DNA of 49,180 nucleotides from positions 1 to 49,180 of the forward strand of contig NZ_JAPSLH010000030.1 of the NCBI RefSeq assembly GCF_031180965.1. The letters are read 5' to 3'. This DNA is from Chelativorans sp. (GTDB lineage Bacteria > Pseudomonadota > Alphaproteobacteria > Rhizobiales > Rhizobiaceae). The position numbers and the translations under genes were made by a program. Below, piece after piece: positions 38,618-48,160 of this stretch. Position 1 is the first letter of the stretch, and each line of letters begins with the position of its first letter. Under the pieces are notes generated by a model, which saw nothing but the letters and a program-made list of their open reading frames with translations, was not told the DNA's origin and ran no database searches.

Positions 38618-39163
38618 ATGTTCCAGTGGCCGTTCAGCGCGCAAAGGCGCACCCGCCGAGTCGTGGTGGACGCGCTCTATGGAGAAATCGTGGCGGCGGC
38701 ACGGCGCCCGCGCTTCTATTCGGCATGGCAAGTGCCGGACACGCCGCTCGGCCGGTTTGAGATGCTTTCGCTTCATCTCTTCCTCATTCTGCATCGCCTG
38801 CGCGAGGAGAAGGGGCCCTCGCGGGACCTTGCGCAGGAACTGACCGACCAGTTCTTCCTCGATGTGGACCATTCGCTGCGCGAACTCGGCATCGGCGACC
38901 TCGGCGTGCCCAAGCGCATGAAGAAGCTCGCCCGCATGTTCTACGGCAGGCTCTCTTCCTATGGGCAGGCGGTGGATGCGGGCGATCAGGCTGCCCTTGC
39001 CGAGGCATTGCGGCGGAACATTGCGCCCGAGCGCGCGGTATGGAGCGAGGCCGCGGCGCTTTCCGCCTATGTTATGGAAGCGCATCACGCGCTTGCCGCG
39101 CATGCCGCCGACGAATTTCTTGCCGGGAAGCTGCGTTTTGCAGCATTGCCGCAGGAGGAATGA
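38618..39163 (+). CDS. Ubiquinol-cytochrome c chaperone (CBP3 family)
   Basis: The 181-residue protein carries the CBP3/UQCC1 core (YSAWQVPDTPLGRFEMLSLH, then DVDHSLRELGIGDLGVPKRM and FYGRLSSYGQAVDAGD). Relatives help assemble cytochrome b of the bc1 complex. The bc1 genes themselves are not in the window. Its stop overlaps the ATG of the next gene (ATGATG), so the two are coupled. Confidence 0.9.
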   Translation: MFQWPFSAQRRTRRVVVDALYGEIVAAARRPRFYSAWQVPDTPLGRFEMLSLHLFLILHRLREEKGPSRDLAQELTDQFFLDVDHSLRELGIGDLGVPKRMKKLARMFYGRLSSYGQAVDAGDQAALAEALRRNIAPERAVWSEAAALSAYVMEAHHALAAHAADEFLAGKLRFAALPQEE

Positions 39164-39714
39164 TGCGGACCGAGACGGAAAAGAGCCCTGTTTCCTACCC
39201 GCTGCCGGTGAGGAATCTCGGCCCCAAAGGCGTGACCGTGTCGATCGACGCCGATCAGCAGCAGCGGATGGAACTGGCGAAAGCCCACGGGCTGCTCTCG
39301 GTCGAGCGATTCGCCGCGGAACTCGCTATCCGCCCCTGGAAGAAGGACGGCGTGCAGGTGTCCGGCCGTGTGGAAGCCGATATCACCCAAGCCTGCGTGG
39401 TCACTTTGGATCCCCTGACGGCGCGCATCGAGGAGCAGGTTTCGGCGGTGTTCGTCCCCGAGGGGTCGCGGCTCGCCCGCATTGCGGCCGATAGCGACGA
39501 GATCGTCATCCAGGCCGAGGGCGATGACCTGCCGGAGGTCTTCGAAGGCGATTCGATCGATGTCGGCGCGCTTGCCGAGGAGTTCTTCGCCCTCGCCATC
39601 GATCCCTATCCCCGCAAGGAGGGGTCCGCGCTCGAATTCCCTGTCGAGGGGGGCGAGGAGCAGGGTTCCGGCCCGCTTCACGAGGCGCTGAAGAAGCTGA
39701 AGGGAAACGGCTAA
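39163..39714 (+). CDS. yceD: YceD/DUF177 family protein
   Basis: The 183-residue protein has the DUF177 signature around DITQACVVTLDPLTARIEEQ and an acidic second half (EIVIQAEGDDLPEVFEGDSI). The family is linked to 23S rRNA accumulation and sits before rpmF and plsX in many bacteria; here rpmF is absent and plsX follows after 98 bases. ATG 39163 is preferred over ATG 39160 because AGGAGGA lies directly before the earlier ATG, too close for use. Confidence 0.88.
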   Translation: MRTETEKSPVSYPLPVRNLGPKGVTVSIDADQQQRMELAKAHGLLSVERFAAELAIRPWKKDGVQVSGRVEADITQACVVTLDPLTARIEEQVSAVFVPEGSRLARIAADSDEIVIQAEGDDLPEVFEGDSIDVGALAEEFFALAIDPYPRKEGSALEFPVEGGEEQGSGPLHEALKKLKGNG

Positions 39715-39812
39715 GTCGTGGGCGGCTATGAAATCGAGGTTGTGCCGACGCGCAAACACGCTATTTTCCCCGCATCCTTCCGGGGCTCCGTTCGACAGCT
39801 GAGGCATGCCGC

Positions 39813-40865
39813 GTGATACGCATTTCGATCGATGCAATGGGCGGAGATCATGGGCCGGAAGTGACGGTTCCGAGCCTCCTGCGCGTCGCGGAGCGTCGCC
39901 CCGACGCGCGCTTCCTCATCTTCGGGCGCGAGGGCGAGGTCCGGCCGGTTCTCGACCGTTTGCCCCGGCTGAAGGACGTGGCCGAGTTCGTGCATTGCGA
40001 CGTCGCCGTTCGCATGGACGACAAGCCCAGCCAGGCGCTTCGCCAGGGTCGCTGGAAATCCTCCATGTGGCGCGCCATCGAGGCGGTAAAGACCGGTGAC
40101 GCCGATGCCTGCATTTCCGCGGGCAATACGGGCGCGCTGATGGCCATGTCGAAATTCTGCCTGCGCACCATGGCCGATATCGAGCGGCCTGCGATCGCCG
40201 CCATCTGGCCGACCATCAGAGGCGAGAGCATCGTGCTCGACGTGGGCGCCACGATCGGCGCCGACGCGCAGCAGCTGGTCGACTTCGCCATCCTCGGCGC
40301 GGCGATGGCCAACGCCCTGTTTGACATCGAGCGGCCGACCGTCGGTCTGCTCAATGTCGGCGTGGAGGAGATCAAGGGCCAGGAAGAGGTGAGGGAGGCG
40401 GGCCGCATGCTGCGCGAAGCCGCTCTCGACACGATGCAGTATCACGGCTTCGTCGAGGGCGACGATATCGGCAAGGGCACGGTCGACGTGGTGGTGACGG
40501 AAGGCTTCTCCGGCAACATCGCGCTGAAGACGGCGGAAGGCACCGCGCGCCAGATCGCCGAATATCTGCGCGCCGCCATGAGCCGCACGCTGATGGCGCG
40601 GATCGGCTATGTCTTCGCGCGCGACGCCTTCCAGCGCCTGCGCGAGAAGATGGACGTGCGCAAGACCAATGGAGGCGTGTTCCTCGGCCTCAAGGGCATC
40701 GTGGTCAAGAGCCATGGCGCGGCCGACGAAGAGGGCTTTGCCGCCGCTGTCGAACTTGCCTATGAGATGGTGCGCAGCGGCGTGTTCGACAGGACGCGGG
40801 CGACTCTCGACCTCTATCACGCCCGCAAGCCGGCGGAAGCGGCGGGCGCGGTCTCAACTGCATAA
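39813..40865 (+). CDS. plsX: Phosphate acyltransferase PlsX
   Basis: The 350-residue enzyme makes acyl-phosphate from acyl-ACP for phospholipid synthesis. Seen: [33 protein letters not shown] and [18 protein letters not shown]. The start is GTG 39813. It is followed by fabH after 6 bases, the usual order. Confidence 0.96.
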   Translation: MIRISIDAMGGDHGPEVTVPSLLRVAERRPDARFLIFGREGEVRPVLDRLPRLKDVAEFVHCDVAVRMDDKPSQALRQGRWKSSMWRAIEAVKTGDADACISAGNTGALMAMSKFCLRTMADIERPAIAAIWPTIRGESIVLDVGATIGADAQQLVDFAILGAAMANALFDIERPTVGLLNVGVEEIKGQEEVREAGRMLREAALDTMQYHGFVEGDDIGKGTVDVVVTEGFSGNIALKTAEGTARQIAEYLRAAMSRTLMARIGYVFARDAFQRLREKMDVRKTNGGVFLGLKGIVVKSHGAADEEGFAAAVELAYEMVRSGVFDRTRATLDLYHARKPAEAAGAVSTA

Positions 40866-40871
40866 GGAAAG

Positions 40872-41846
40872 ATGATGATCAGGTCCACCGTGTGCGGCGT
40901 CGGCTCGGCCTTGCCTCGGCGCGTCGTGACGAACAAGGACCTCGAGCAGAGGCTCGAGACGTCGGACGAGTGGATCGTCCAGAGGACGGGCATCCGCCAA
41001 CGCTACATCGCGGCGGAGGACGAGACCACTGCATCGCTGGGCGAGGCTGCCGCGCGCCGCGCACTCGAAAGCGCGGGGATGACTCCTGCGGACGTCGACC
41101 TCATCGTCCTCGGCACGTCCACGCCCAACAACACCTTTCCCGCCACGGCCGTCGAGATCCAGGAGCGGCTCGGCATGCGGCACGGCTTCGCCTACGACAT
41201 GCAGGCTGTCTGCAGCGGCTTCGTCTATGCGGTGACGGCCGCCGATCTCCACCTGCGCGGCGGCACTGCCAAGCGGGCGCTGGTGATCGGTGCGGAGACC
41301 TTTTCGCGCATCCTCGACTGGAACGACCGCACCACCTGCGTCCTCTTCGGAGACGGCGCGGGCGCCGTGGTCCTGGAGGCGCGGGACGGTGAGGGTACGA
41401 TAGCGGACCGTGGGATCCTGGCCTCGGCGCTGCGCTCCGACGGCTCGCACAAGGACAAGCTCTTCGTCGACGGCGGCCCGTCCACGACGCAGACCGTCGG
41501 ACACCTGCGCATGCAGGGCCGCGAGGTATTCAAACATGCCGTGGGCATGATCACCGACGTCGTGGAGGACGTCTTCCGCAAGGCCGATGTTTCGGCCGAG
41601 GACATAAGCTGGTTCGTGCCCCACCAGGCGAACAAGCGCATCATCGACGCCTCGGCAAGGAAGCTTGGCATCGCCGAGGAGAAGGTGGTCGTCACGGTCG
41701 ATCTGCATGGCAACACGTCGGCGGCTTCCGTCCCGCTCGCGCTTGCCCATGCGGTCGCGCAAGGCCGGATCAAGCGCGGCGATCTCGTGCTTCTGGAGGC
41801 GATGGGCGGCGGCTTCACCTGGGGCGCGGTGCTTCTGCGCTGGTAA
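40872..41846 (+). CDS. fabH: 3-oxoacyl-ACP synthase III
   Basis: The 324-residue condensing enzyme starts fatty acid synthesis from acetyl-CoA and malonyl-ACP. The catalytic triad is visible: Cys114 ([11 protein letters not shown]), His251 (VPHQANKRI) and Asn281 ([10 protein letters not shown]). [17 protein letters not shown] near residue 34 is typical. ATG 40872 follows AAGGAAAG. Confidence 0.96.
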   Translation: MMIRSTVCGVGSALPRRVVTNKDLEQRLETSDEWIVQRTGIRQRYIAAEDETTASLGEAAARRALESAGMTPADVDLIVLGTSTPNNTFPATAVEIQERLGMRHGFAYDMQAVCSGFVYAVTAADLHLRGGTAKRALVIGAETFSRILDWNDRTTCVLFGDGAGAVVLEARDGEGTIADRGILASALRSDGSHKDKLFVDGGPSTTQTVGHLRMQGREVFKHAVGMITDVVEDVFRKADVSAEDISWFVPHQANKRIIDASARKLGIAEEKVVVTVDLHGNTSAASVPLALAHAVAQGRIKRGDLVLLEAMGGGFTWGAVLLRW

Positions 41847-41877
41847 GCTTCGTTCGCACCGGCCTTGATTCCAGTCC

Positions 41878-41906
41878 TTGACCTTGCACCTCCAATTTTT
41901 TAACGT
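41878..41906 (+). promoter_or_regulatory. Possible ihfA promoter
   Basis: TTGACC (41878-41883), 17-base spacer, TAACGT (41901-41906), 50 bases before ihfA. The region is locally AT-rich. The -10 is weak. Confidence 0.35.
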
Positions 41907-41955
41907 CCGGAGGTCGCTTGTATTTTCAATAGTTTCCACATTTGGGAAGGGTCGG

Positions 41956-42279
41956 ATGGGGGGAAAGACGGTGACACGGGCCGACCTCGCGGAGGCTGTC
42001 TACCGTAAGGTAGGCTTATCGCGCACCGAGTCGGCCCAGATCGTGGAAATGGTCCTTCAGGAGGTCTGCGACGCCATCGTGCGCGGCGAGACCGTGAAGC
42101 TCTCCTCCTTCGCTACCTTCCAGGTCCGCGAAAAGAATGAGCGGGTGGGCCGCAACCCGAAGACGGGCGAGGAAGTGCCGATCCTGCCGCGCCGGGTGAT
42201 GACCTTCAAGGCCTCGAACGTGCTGAAGAACCGCATCCTGCAGGCGCACCAGACCCGCAAGGCCGGCAAGAATTCCTGA
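41956..42279 (+). CDS. ihfA: Integration host factor subunit alpha
   Basis: The 107-residue DNA-bending protein opens [20 protein letters not shown] and has the HU/IHF signature ([20 protein letters not shown], then the beta-arm motif [12 protein letters not shown]). ATG 41956 (MGGKTVTR) is preceded by GGAAGG; the longer frame to 41878 is not supported. It pairs with IhfB encoded elsewhere. Confidence 0.95.
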   Translation: MGGKTVTRADLAEAVYRKVGLSRTESAQIVEMVLQEVCDAIVRGETVKLSSFATFQVREKNERVGRNPKTGEEVPILPRRVMTFKASNVLKNRILQAHQTRKAGKNS

Positions 42280-42376
42280 CCTGCCGGTTTTCCCGCGGGC
42301 CTGTTGCTGCTTCGTCTTGCCATCCGGCGCGCGATGCTGGTGAAATGTCTTCCTCGAATCGCAGGAGACCGGACCC

Positions 42377-42889
42377 GTGATGGACAAGAGCCCGGACGCA
42401 TTCCGCACCATCAGCGAGGTGGCCGAGGATCTCGACCTGCCGCAACATGTACTTCGCTTTTGGGAGACGCGCTTCACGCAGATAAAGCCGATGAAGCGGG
42501 GCGGCGGCCGCCGCTACTACCGCCCGCAGGACGTGGAACTGATCAAGGGCATTCGGCACATGCTCTATGATCAGGGCTACACGATAAAAGGCGTGCAGAA
42601 GCTCCTGCGCGAGAAGGGCAACCAGTTCGTGGCGGCGGTCGGCCGCGGCGATGTCGCCGCCGCCGAGGTGATCGCCCAGCAGAAGCAGGCCGACAAGGCT
42701 GAGGACGAGCTGGTGCTCGGCAAGCCAAAGGTCAAACCCAGCCTGCGCTTCTTCGGGCTTGGCCGGGGCGAGGAGGATGGGCCCGTCTCCCCCGACGAGA
42801 ACCGGCTCTCGCGCGACAACCGCGCTCTTCTCCAGGAGGCTCTGTTCGATCTCCTGGAATGCAAGCGCCTGCTGGACCAGGTTCGCTAG
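42377..42889 (+). CDS. MerR family regulator
   Basis: The 170-residue protein has an N-terminal MerR helix-turn-helix ([20 protein letters not shown], then [20 protein letters not shown]) and no metal-binding cysteines of the classical MerR effector domain. A long charged linker and a helical C-terminus follow ([20 protein letters not shown]). The frame begins GTG-ATG; ATG 42380 is equally possible, with AGGAG upstream. It follows ihfA, as in many rhizobia; target genes unknown. Confidence 0.9.
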   Translation: MMDKSPDAFRTISEVAEDLDLPQHVLRFWETRFTQIKPMKRGGGRRYYRPQDVELIKGIRHMLYDQGYTIKGVQKLLREKGNQFVAAVGRGDVAAAEVIAQQKQADKAEDELVLGKPKVKPSLRFFGLGRGEEDGPVSPDENRLSRDNRALLQEALFDLLECKRLLDQVR

Positions 42890-43044
42890 ACTAGCCATCG
42901 CTGCCGGCTCTGCTCAAGCTGCCCGGCGGGCCGGCATCAGTTGGCCACGCCGGAATCCGCTTCGCCCCGCCGACATTCCGCGAGCTGCGGAACAACTCCA
43001 TTGCCGAGACGTTGAATCGGGTCTTGACAATGGGGAGAATCACC

Positions 43045-43893
43045 TTGGCACCGCGGGCTTCCTGGAAGGGTTTCCTGAAGATTTCCGAATTGGCTCTGCC
43101 GGTCGCGCTCTATGCGGGTGCCACCACGTCGAACCGCGTCTCCTTCCATATCCTCAACCGCAAGACCGGCAACCGCGTTCACCGGCAGTATTTCGACGAG
43201 GAGACGGAGGAGCCGGTCGAGCCGGAGCAACAGGTCAAGGGCTATGAGGTTGGTGACGGCCAGTATGTGATCCTCGAGCCGGAGGAGATCGCCGAGACTG
43301 TTCCCGAAAGCGATAAGACGATCCGCATCGAGGCTTTCATCCCCTGCTCGGAGGTGGACACAGTCTTTTTCGATCGGCCTTACTATCTCTCGCCCTCGGG
43401 GGCTGTGGCAGTCGATTCCTTTGCGGTGATCCGCGAGGGCATGCGGCGCAAGAATGTAGCGGCGGTGGCTCGCGCGGTGCTCTTCCGCCGCTTGCGCACG
43501 CTGATTCTGCGGCCGGAGGGGCCGGGGCTCGTCGCCAATACCCTCAATTTCGACTATGCGGTGCGCCCCGCCTCGGAGGTCTTCGACGACCTACCGGAGA
43601 TGAAGCTCGAGGGCGAGATGCTCGATCTTGCCAAATACATCATCAAGACCAAGAGCGGGGAGTTCAATCCGCGTGAATTCGACGACCGCTATGACGAGGC
43701 GCTGGCGGAACTGGTCCGGGCCAAGATGGAAGGCCGCGAGATCAAGGTGCCGAAGCCGCCCAAGGAGACCAAGGTGGTCAACCTGATGGATGCGCTGCGC
43801 AAGAGCGCCCAGGCGACCGGCAAGGCGCCGAAGAAGGCCAAGCCCGCCGCCGGCAAAAAGAGCGCGGCCGCGGAGCGCCGCAAGGCAAGCTGA
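43045..43893 (+). CDS. ku: Ku protein (first copy)
   Basis: The 282-residue DNA-end-binding protein of bacterial non-homologous end joining matches the second Ku in this window from APRASWKGFLKIS onward. TTG 43045 is preferred because GGGGAG sits 7 bases before it and the start then aligns with the other copy; ATG 43030 is the alternative. Core motifs: FHILNRKTGNRVHRQYFDEE, KGYEVGDGQYVILEPEEI. Near the C-terminus KVVNLMDALRKS resembles the LigD-binding minimal motif, followed by a Lys/Ala-rich tail (APKKAKPAAGKKSAAAERRK). It overlaps ligD by one base (TGATG). Confidence 0.92.
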   Translation: MAPRASWKGFLKISELALPVALYAGATTSNRVSFHILNRKTGNRVHRQYFDEETEEPVEPEQQVKGYEVGDGQYVILEPEEIAETVPESDKTIRIEAFIPCSEVDTVFFDRPYYLSPSGAVAVDSFAVIREGMRRKNVAAVARAVLFRRLRTLILRPEGPGLVANTLNFDYAVRPASEVFDDLPEMKLEGEMLDLAKYIIKTKSGEFNPREFDDRYDEALAELVRAKMEGREIKVPKPPKETKVVNLMDALRKSAQATGKAPKKAKPAAGKKSAAAERRKAS

Positions 43894-46373
43894 TGGCGCT
43901 CAGCACCTACCGCAAGAAGCGCAATTTTTCCGCCACGCCCGAGCCGCCGGGTGAGGAGAAGAGCTCGCCCGGCGGCGATAGCTTCGTCATCCAGAAGCAT
44001 GCGGCGCGACGCCTGCACTACGATCTGCGCCTGGAAATGAATGGGGTGCTGAAAAGTTGGGCCGTAACCAAGGGGCCGAGCCTTGTTCCGGGTGACAAGC
44101 GGCTTGCCGTCCATGTGGAGGACCATCCGCTGGACTACGGCGATTTCGAAGGCACGATCCCCAAGGGCGAATATGGCGGCGGGACTGTGATCGTCTGGGA
44201 TCGCGGCCGATGGTCGCCCATCGGCGACGCCAAGAAAGGTTACGCCAAGGGCCATCTTGAGTTCGAGCTGCATGGCGAAAAGCTGCGCGGCCGTTGGCAC
44301 CTTGTCCGCATGGCCAAGAAGCCGCGCGACAAGAAGGAGAACTGGCTTCTCATCAAGGGCGACGACGACTTCGCCCGGGGCGAGGGCGATCCGGATATCG
44401 TCGAGGAGCGTCCCGAATCCGTGAAAACGGGCAGGCTCATAGAGGATGTCGAGGGCGAGGCGCCCGGCTGGTCATCGAAGACAGGACGAATCCAGAAGCC
44501 CGCGGAGGAAGAGCTGCCGCTTCCCAAGCAGGCCAAGAAGGCCGGCTATCCCGGCTTCATCGAGCCGGCGCTCGCGACATTGCGCAGCACCGCGCCTCCT
44601 GGAACCAAGTGGCTGCACGAGATCAAGTATGACGGCTACCGGCTGCAGGCGCATATCCGCGACGGCAGGACCCGGCTCCTGACGCGCAGCGGCCTTGATT
44701 GGACGGAAAAGTTCGGCCGCCCCATTGCCGATGCACTGAGCGGCCTACCGGTCGAGCAGGCCATATTCGACGGTGAGCTGATCGTAGAGGGAGCCGGCGG
44801 CGCGTCTGACTTCTCCGCCCTCCAGGCCGCCTTGTCGGAGGGCCGCACCGACCGGATGGCTTTGTATCTGTTCGATATCCTCTACCTGGACGGTTATGAC
44901 TTCCGTCCGGTGCCGCTCATCGAGCGGAAAGCCGTTCTGGAAAGGATCCTGAAGGGAGCGCCTCCGCTCATCCGCTATAGCGAGCATTTCGAGGAGGACG
45001 GCGAACTTGTCTTCCGCCATGCCTGCCGGCTCAGCCTTGAGGGCATCGTCTCAAAGGATCGCGACGCGCCCTATCGCTCCGGCCGCAGCAAGGATTGGCT
45101 CAAATCCAAGTGCTCGATGCGGCAGGAATTTGTGGTGGCGGGCTTCGTGCCCTCGTCCACGTTCAACCGGGCGATAGGGTCGCTGGTGCTGGGCTACTAT
45201 GAGGGCGGGAAGCTCGTCCATGCCGGCCGCGTCGGCACCGGGTTCAGCCACGTCCTGGCGCAGGAGCTGTTCAACCGCCTCGACAAGATTCGCATACCGA
45301 AGAGCCCTTTTTCCAAGAAGCTGACGGCCGAGGAGGCTCGCGGAGCGAAATTCGTGCGCCCGGAACTCGTCGCCGAGGTGGAGTTCAGAACCTGGACCGC
45401 CGAAAACCTGATCCGGCACGCCTCCTTCAGGGGCCTGCGCGACGACAAGGAGCCCAAGGAGGTAACGCGGGAGACCGGCGGCAAGGGGCCGGTGGAGCGG
45501 CCGGCGCCTGCCGTCCGCCTCACCCATCCCGACCGGCTCTATTGGAAGGACGCCGGCGTTACCAAGCAGGGACTTGCCGACTACTACATGGAAGTCTGGC
45601 CGCGCATGGGTCCGTTCATCGTCGGCCGTCCGCTGGCGCTGGTCCGCTGCCCCGACGGCGTCGGCGGCCAGTGCTTTTTTCAGAAGCATGCCTGGCGCGG
45701 CCAGTCGCATGAGATCATGAAAGCGGTCGATCCCGAGGATGACGAGCCGATCATCGCTATCGACGGTCTGCCGGGGCTGCTCGGACTGGTTCAGGGCGGC
45801 ACGCTGGAGATCCATCCCTGGGGTTCGCGGCTCGACGATCTGGAGAAACCCGATCTCATCAATATGGATCTCGACCCGGGTCCGGGCGTCTCCTGGGAGG
45901 AGGTGATCGAGGCCGCCCGGGAGGTGAAGGACAGATTGGCCGATGCTGGGCTTGCAAGCTTCGTGAAGACATCCGGCGGCAAGGGCCTGCACGTGGTGGC
46001 GCCCCTCAAGCCCCGGGCGGAGTGGGGTGAAGTGAAGGCCTTCGCCAAAGGCATTGCCGACGCGATGGCGTCCGATAGTCCGGAGCGTTTTGTGGCGACC
46101 GTCACGAAGGCCAAGCGCACGGGCAAGATCCTGATCGACTATCTGCGCAACGGGCGCGGCGCCACTGCGGTCGCCCCTTATTCCACCCGTTCCAGACCTG
46201 GTGCGGCGGTTTCCATGCCGCTTGCATGGGAGGAGTTGAACGCCGGCATCCGCGCCGACTATTTCACGGTCGTCAACGCGCCGACGCGCCTTGCGGCTCT
46301 GGAAAAAGACCCGTGGGAGGATTTCTGGAAAGCGGCAGTGCCGCTCAGAAAGCGGATGAAGCGCGCCGCCTGA
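43893..46373 (+). CDS. ligD: Multifunctional ATP-dependent DNA ligase D
   Basis: The 826-residue end-joining enzyme reads phosphoesterase - ligase - polymerase. Phosphoesterase, about residues 20-175: KHAARRLHYDLRLEMNGVLK, HPLDYGDFEGTIPKGEYGGG. Ligase, about 210-520: EIKYDGYRLQAHI with nucleotide-accepting Lys245, then FDGELIVEG and EGIVSKDRDAPYRSGRSKDW. Polymerase, about 540-826: LTHPDRLYWKDAGVTKQGLA and metal-binding Asp659/Asp661 in INMDLDPGPG. The start overlaps the ku stop, so both are coupled. Confidence 0.96.
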   Translation: MALSTYRKKRNFSATPEPPGEEKSSPGGDSFVIQKHAARRLHYDLRLEMNGVLKSWAVTKGPSLVPGDKRLAVHVEDHPLDYGDFEGTIPKGEYGGGTVIVWDRGRWSPIGDAKKGYAKGHLEFELHGEKLRGRWHLVRMAKKPRDKKENWLLIKGDDDFARGEGDPDIVEERPESVKTGRLIEDVEGEAPGWSSKTGRIQKPAEEELPLPKQAKKAGYPGFIEPALATLRSTAPPGTKWLHEIKYDGYRLQAHIRDGRTRLLTRSGLDWTEKFGRPIADALSGLPVEQAIFDGELIVEGAGGASDFSALQAALSEGRTDRMALYLFDILYLDGYDFRPVPLIERKAVLERILKGAPPLIRYSEHFEEDGELVFRHACRLSLEGIVSKDRDAPYRSGRSKDWLKSKCSMRQEFVVAGFVPSSTFNRAIGSLVLGYYEGGKLVHAGRVGTGFSHVLAQELFNRLDKIRIPKSPFSKKLTAEEARGAKFVRPELVAEVEFRTWTAENLIRHASFRGLRDDKEPKEVTRETGGKGPVERPAPAVRLTHPDRLYWKDAGVTKQGLADYYMEVWPRMGPFIVGRPLALVRCPDGVGGQCFFQKHAWRGQSHEIMKAVDPEDDEPIIAIDGLPGLLGLVQGGTLEIHPWGSRLDDLEKPDLINMDLDPGPGVSWEEVIEAAREVKDRLADAGLASFVKTSGGKGLHVVAPLKPRAEWGEVKAFAKGIADAMASDSPERFVATVTKAKRTGKILIDYLRNGRGATAVAPYSTRSRPGAAVSMPLAWEELNAGIRADYFTVVNAPTRLAALEKDPWEDFWKAAVPLRKRMKRAA

Positions 46374-46397
46374 GGCGGCGCCCTGGAAAACGCCGCC

Positions 46398-47207
46398 CTA
46401 GCGGCTTTTCCGTTTCTCCTGCGAGATCGACCGCTTCAGCGCGTCCAGGATGCTGACGACATTGTCGGGCGCTTCCGGCTCCTCCTCCGTCTTCTTGCGT
46501 TTGGCCGGACGCTTGCCCTTCTTCTGCTTGCTCTCGATGATGTCCTTGAGGCGTTCCTGCACGGGATCGCTGGCCATGGAGGGATCCCATGGCTTGGTGA
46601 GATCCTCGATCAGCGTCTCGATGAGGGAAACCAGACGCGATTCCACCTTCTTGTCATCAAGCCCGGCGAACACTTGCTCAGGCTCCCGCACCTCATCGCC
46701 ATAGCGCAGCGTCCAGAGCACGATGCCCTTCCCGTGCGGCTGGAGCAGCACCGCACGCTCGCGCCGGGAGAGAACGAGGCGCGAAATGCCCACAGTCCCC
46801 GTCGCCGCCATCGCCTCCCGGATCACCGCAAAGGCCTCTTGCGCCACCTCGTCGTCCGGCATCAGGTAATAGGGCGTATCGTACCAGATCCAGTCGATCG
46901 AATCAGCGGGCACGAACTGGTTTATGTCGATGGTGCGCGTGCTTTCGAGGCCCACCGCCTCCAGTTCCTCGTCCTCGAAGGTGATGTATTTGCCGTCCTC
47001 GGTCTCGTATCCGCGGACCTCGTCTTCGTCGCTGACCGGCTTGCCCGTTTCGGCGTCCACATAGCGGCTCCGCACACGGTTGCCCGTGTCGCGGTTCATC
47101 GTGTGAAAGCGAATCTTCTCCCGTTCGCTGGTCGCCGGTGTCAGCGACACCGCGCAGGTGACGAGCGAGAGCTTCAGATAACCTTTCCAATAGGGTCGTG
47201 GCGCCAT
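46398..47207 (-). CDS. ku: Ku protein (second copy)
   Basis: The 268-residue paralogue starts MAPRPYWKGYLKLSLVTCAV. ATG 47207 has GGGAGGGC just upstream. Core motifs: FHTMNRDTGNRVRSRYVDAE, RGYETEDGKYITFEDEELEA. Here the basic block (KQKKGKRPAKRKK) comes before the minimal motif NVVSILDALKRS, opposite to the first copy. It is convergent with ligD (24 bases apart), so it is transcribed on its own and may be regulated differently. Confidence 0.94.
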   Translation of the reverse strand: MAPRPYWKGYLKLSLVTCAVSLTPATSEREKIRFHTMNRDTGNRVRSRYVDAETGKPVSDEDEVRGYETEDGKYITFEDEELEAVGLESTRTIDINQFVPADSIDWIWYDTPYYLMPDDEVAQEAFAVIREAMAATGTVGISRLVLSRRERAVLLQPHGKGIVLWTLRYGDEVREPEQVFAGLDDKKVESRLVSLIETLIEDLTKPWDPSMASDPVQERLKDIIESKQKKGKRPAKRKKTEEEPEAPDNVVSILDALKRSISQEKRKSR

Positions 47208-47351
47208 ATTGCCCTCCCGGGGACAATCTGGAACGCACGTAAGCCGAGATGGTTTCCCCAGGCTGGCTTTTGCATGCATTGGGCGCGCGGGATTGGGATC
47301 GCAAGCCGGGCACGACTGCGGCGGAAGATTGGACGGGGATCGGGGGCAAAT

Positions 47352-47993
47352 ATGGATATCTTTACCGCCGCCGGTTTTGCGGCCCTGCTGCAGGTGATCA
47401 TGATCGACCTGTTGCTGGCCGGCGACAACGCTGTCGTCATCGGGCTTGCCGCGAACGGCCTGCCTGCCTCGCAGCGGAGGAAGGCGATTCTGATCGGCAT
47501 CGGATCGGCGACCGTTCTAAGAATCGCATTCGCCGCCATCGCGCTGGAACTTCTCCGCATCGTCGGTCTGGTTCTGGTCGGCGGCTTTCTGCTGCTGTGG
47601 GTCTGCTGGCGCATGTGGCGGGAGCTCCGCGCCTCCGAGGACGCCCAGCCGCGGGCCGCGGCTGGGCAGGGCGTTGCCGGCTCGAATCCCGTTCCGGGCG
47701 GCCGCAAGACGCTCCGTCAGGCGGCGACGCAGATCGTCGTCGCGGATTTGTCGATGTCACTGGACAATGTGCTCGCCGTGGCAGGAGCCGCGCGGGAGCA
47801 TCCCTCCGTGCTGATCATCGGCCTTGGCCTGTCGATCGCGCTTATGGGGTTAGCAGCGACCCTCATTGCACGACTCCTCGACCGCTACCGCTGGATTGCC
47901 TATCTGGGGCTGGCGATTGTCCTCTATGTGGCGCTGGAGATGATCTATCGCGGCGCGGTCGAAGTCTCCGACCCAGTCTCGACCTGGTTGTGA
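47352..47993 (+). CDS. TerC family membrane protein
   Basis: The 213-residue integral membrane protein has the TerC/YjbE core: LLQVIMIDLLLAGDNAVVIG with the conserved Asp residues in helix 1, and VVADLSMSLDNVLAVAGAA as the second Asp-containing helix. The loop between (residues 94-125) is long and polar. Family members are implicated in metal (Mn) efflux; the substrate here is not known. ATG 47352 is chosen; the longer frame is antisense shadow of the ku gene. Confidence 0.87.
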   Translation: MDIFTAAGFAALLQVIMIDLLLAGDNAVVIGLAANGLPASQRRKAILIGIGSATVLRIAFAAIALELLRIVGLVLVGGFLLLWVCWRMWRELRASEDAQPRAAAGQGVAGSNPVPGGRKTLRQAATQIVVADLSMSLDNVLAVAGAAREHPSVLIIGLGLSIALMGLAATLIARLLDRYRWIAYLGLAIVLYVALEMIYRGAVEVSDPVSTWL

Positions 47994-48039
47994 CCGGTGG
48001 CGAGCCTGCGACGACACAATCGGGGTGCTTGGGGAAAAT

Positions 48040-48116
<77 letters not shown>

Positions 48117-48160
48117 AACCGCGTGAAGCCTTATAGTCTCGCCGCCGCCTGCGCAAGGCC

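Noticed and set aside
47174-47707. Minus-strand frame with GTGFEPATP, and a tRNA-like TCGAATCCCG at about 47690
   Set aside because: The peptide is the usual artefact of T-arm-like sequence. The stem does not close (GCCGG would be required) and the DNA belongs to the TerC gene loop.
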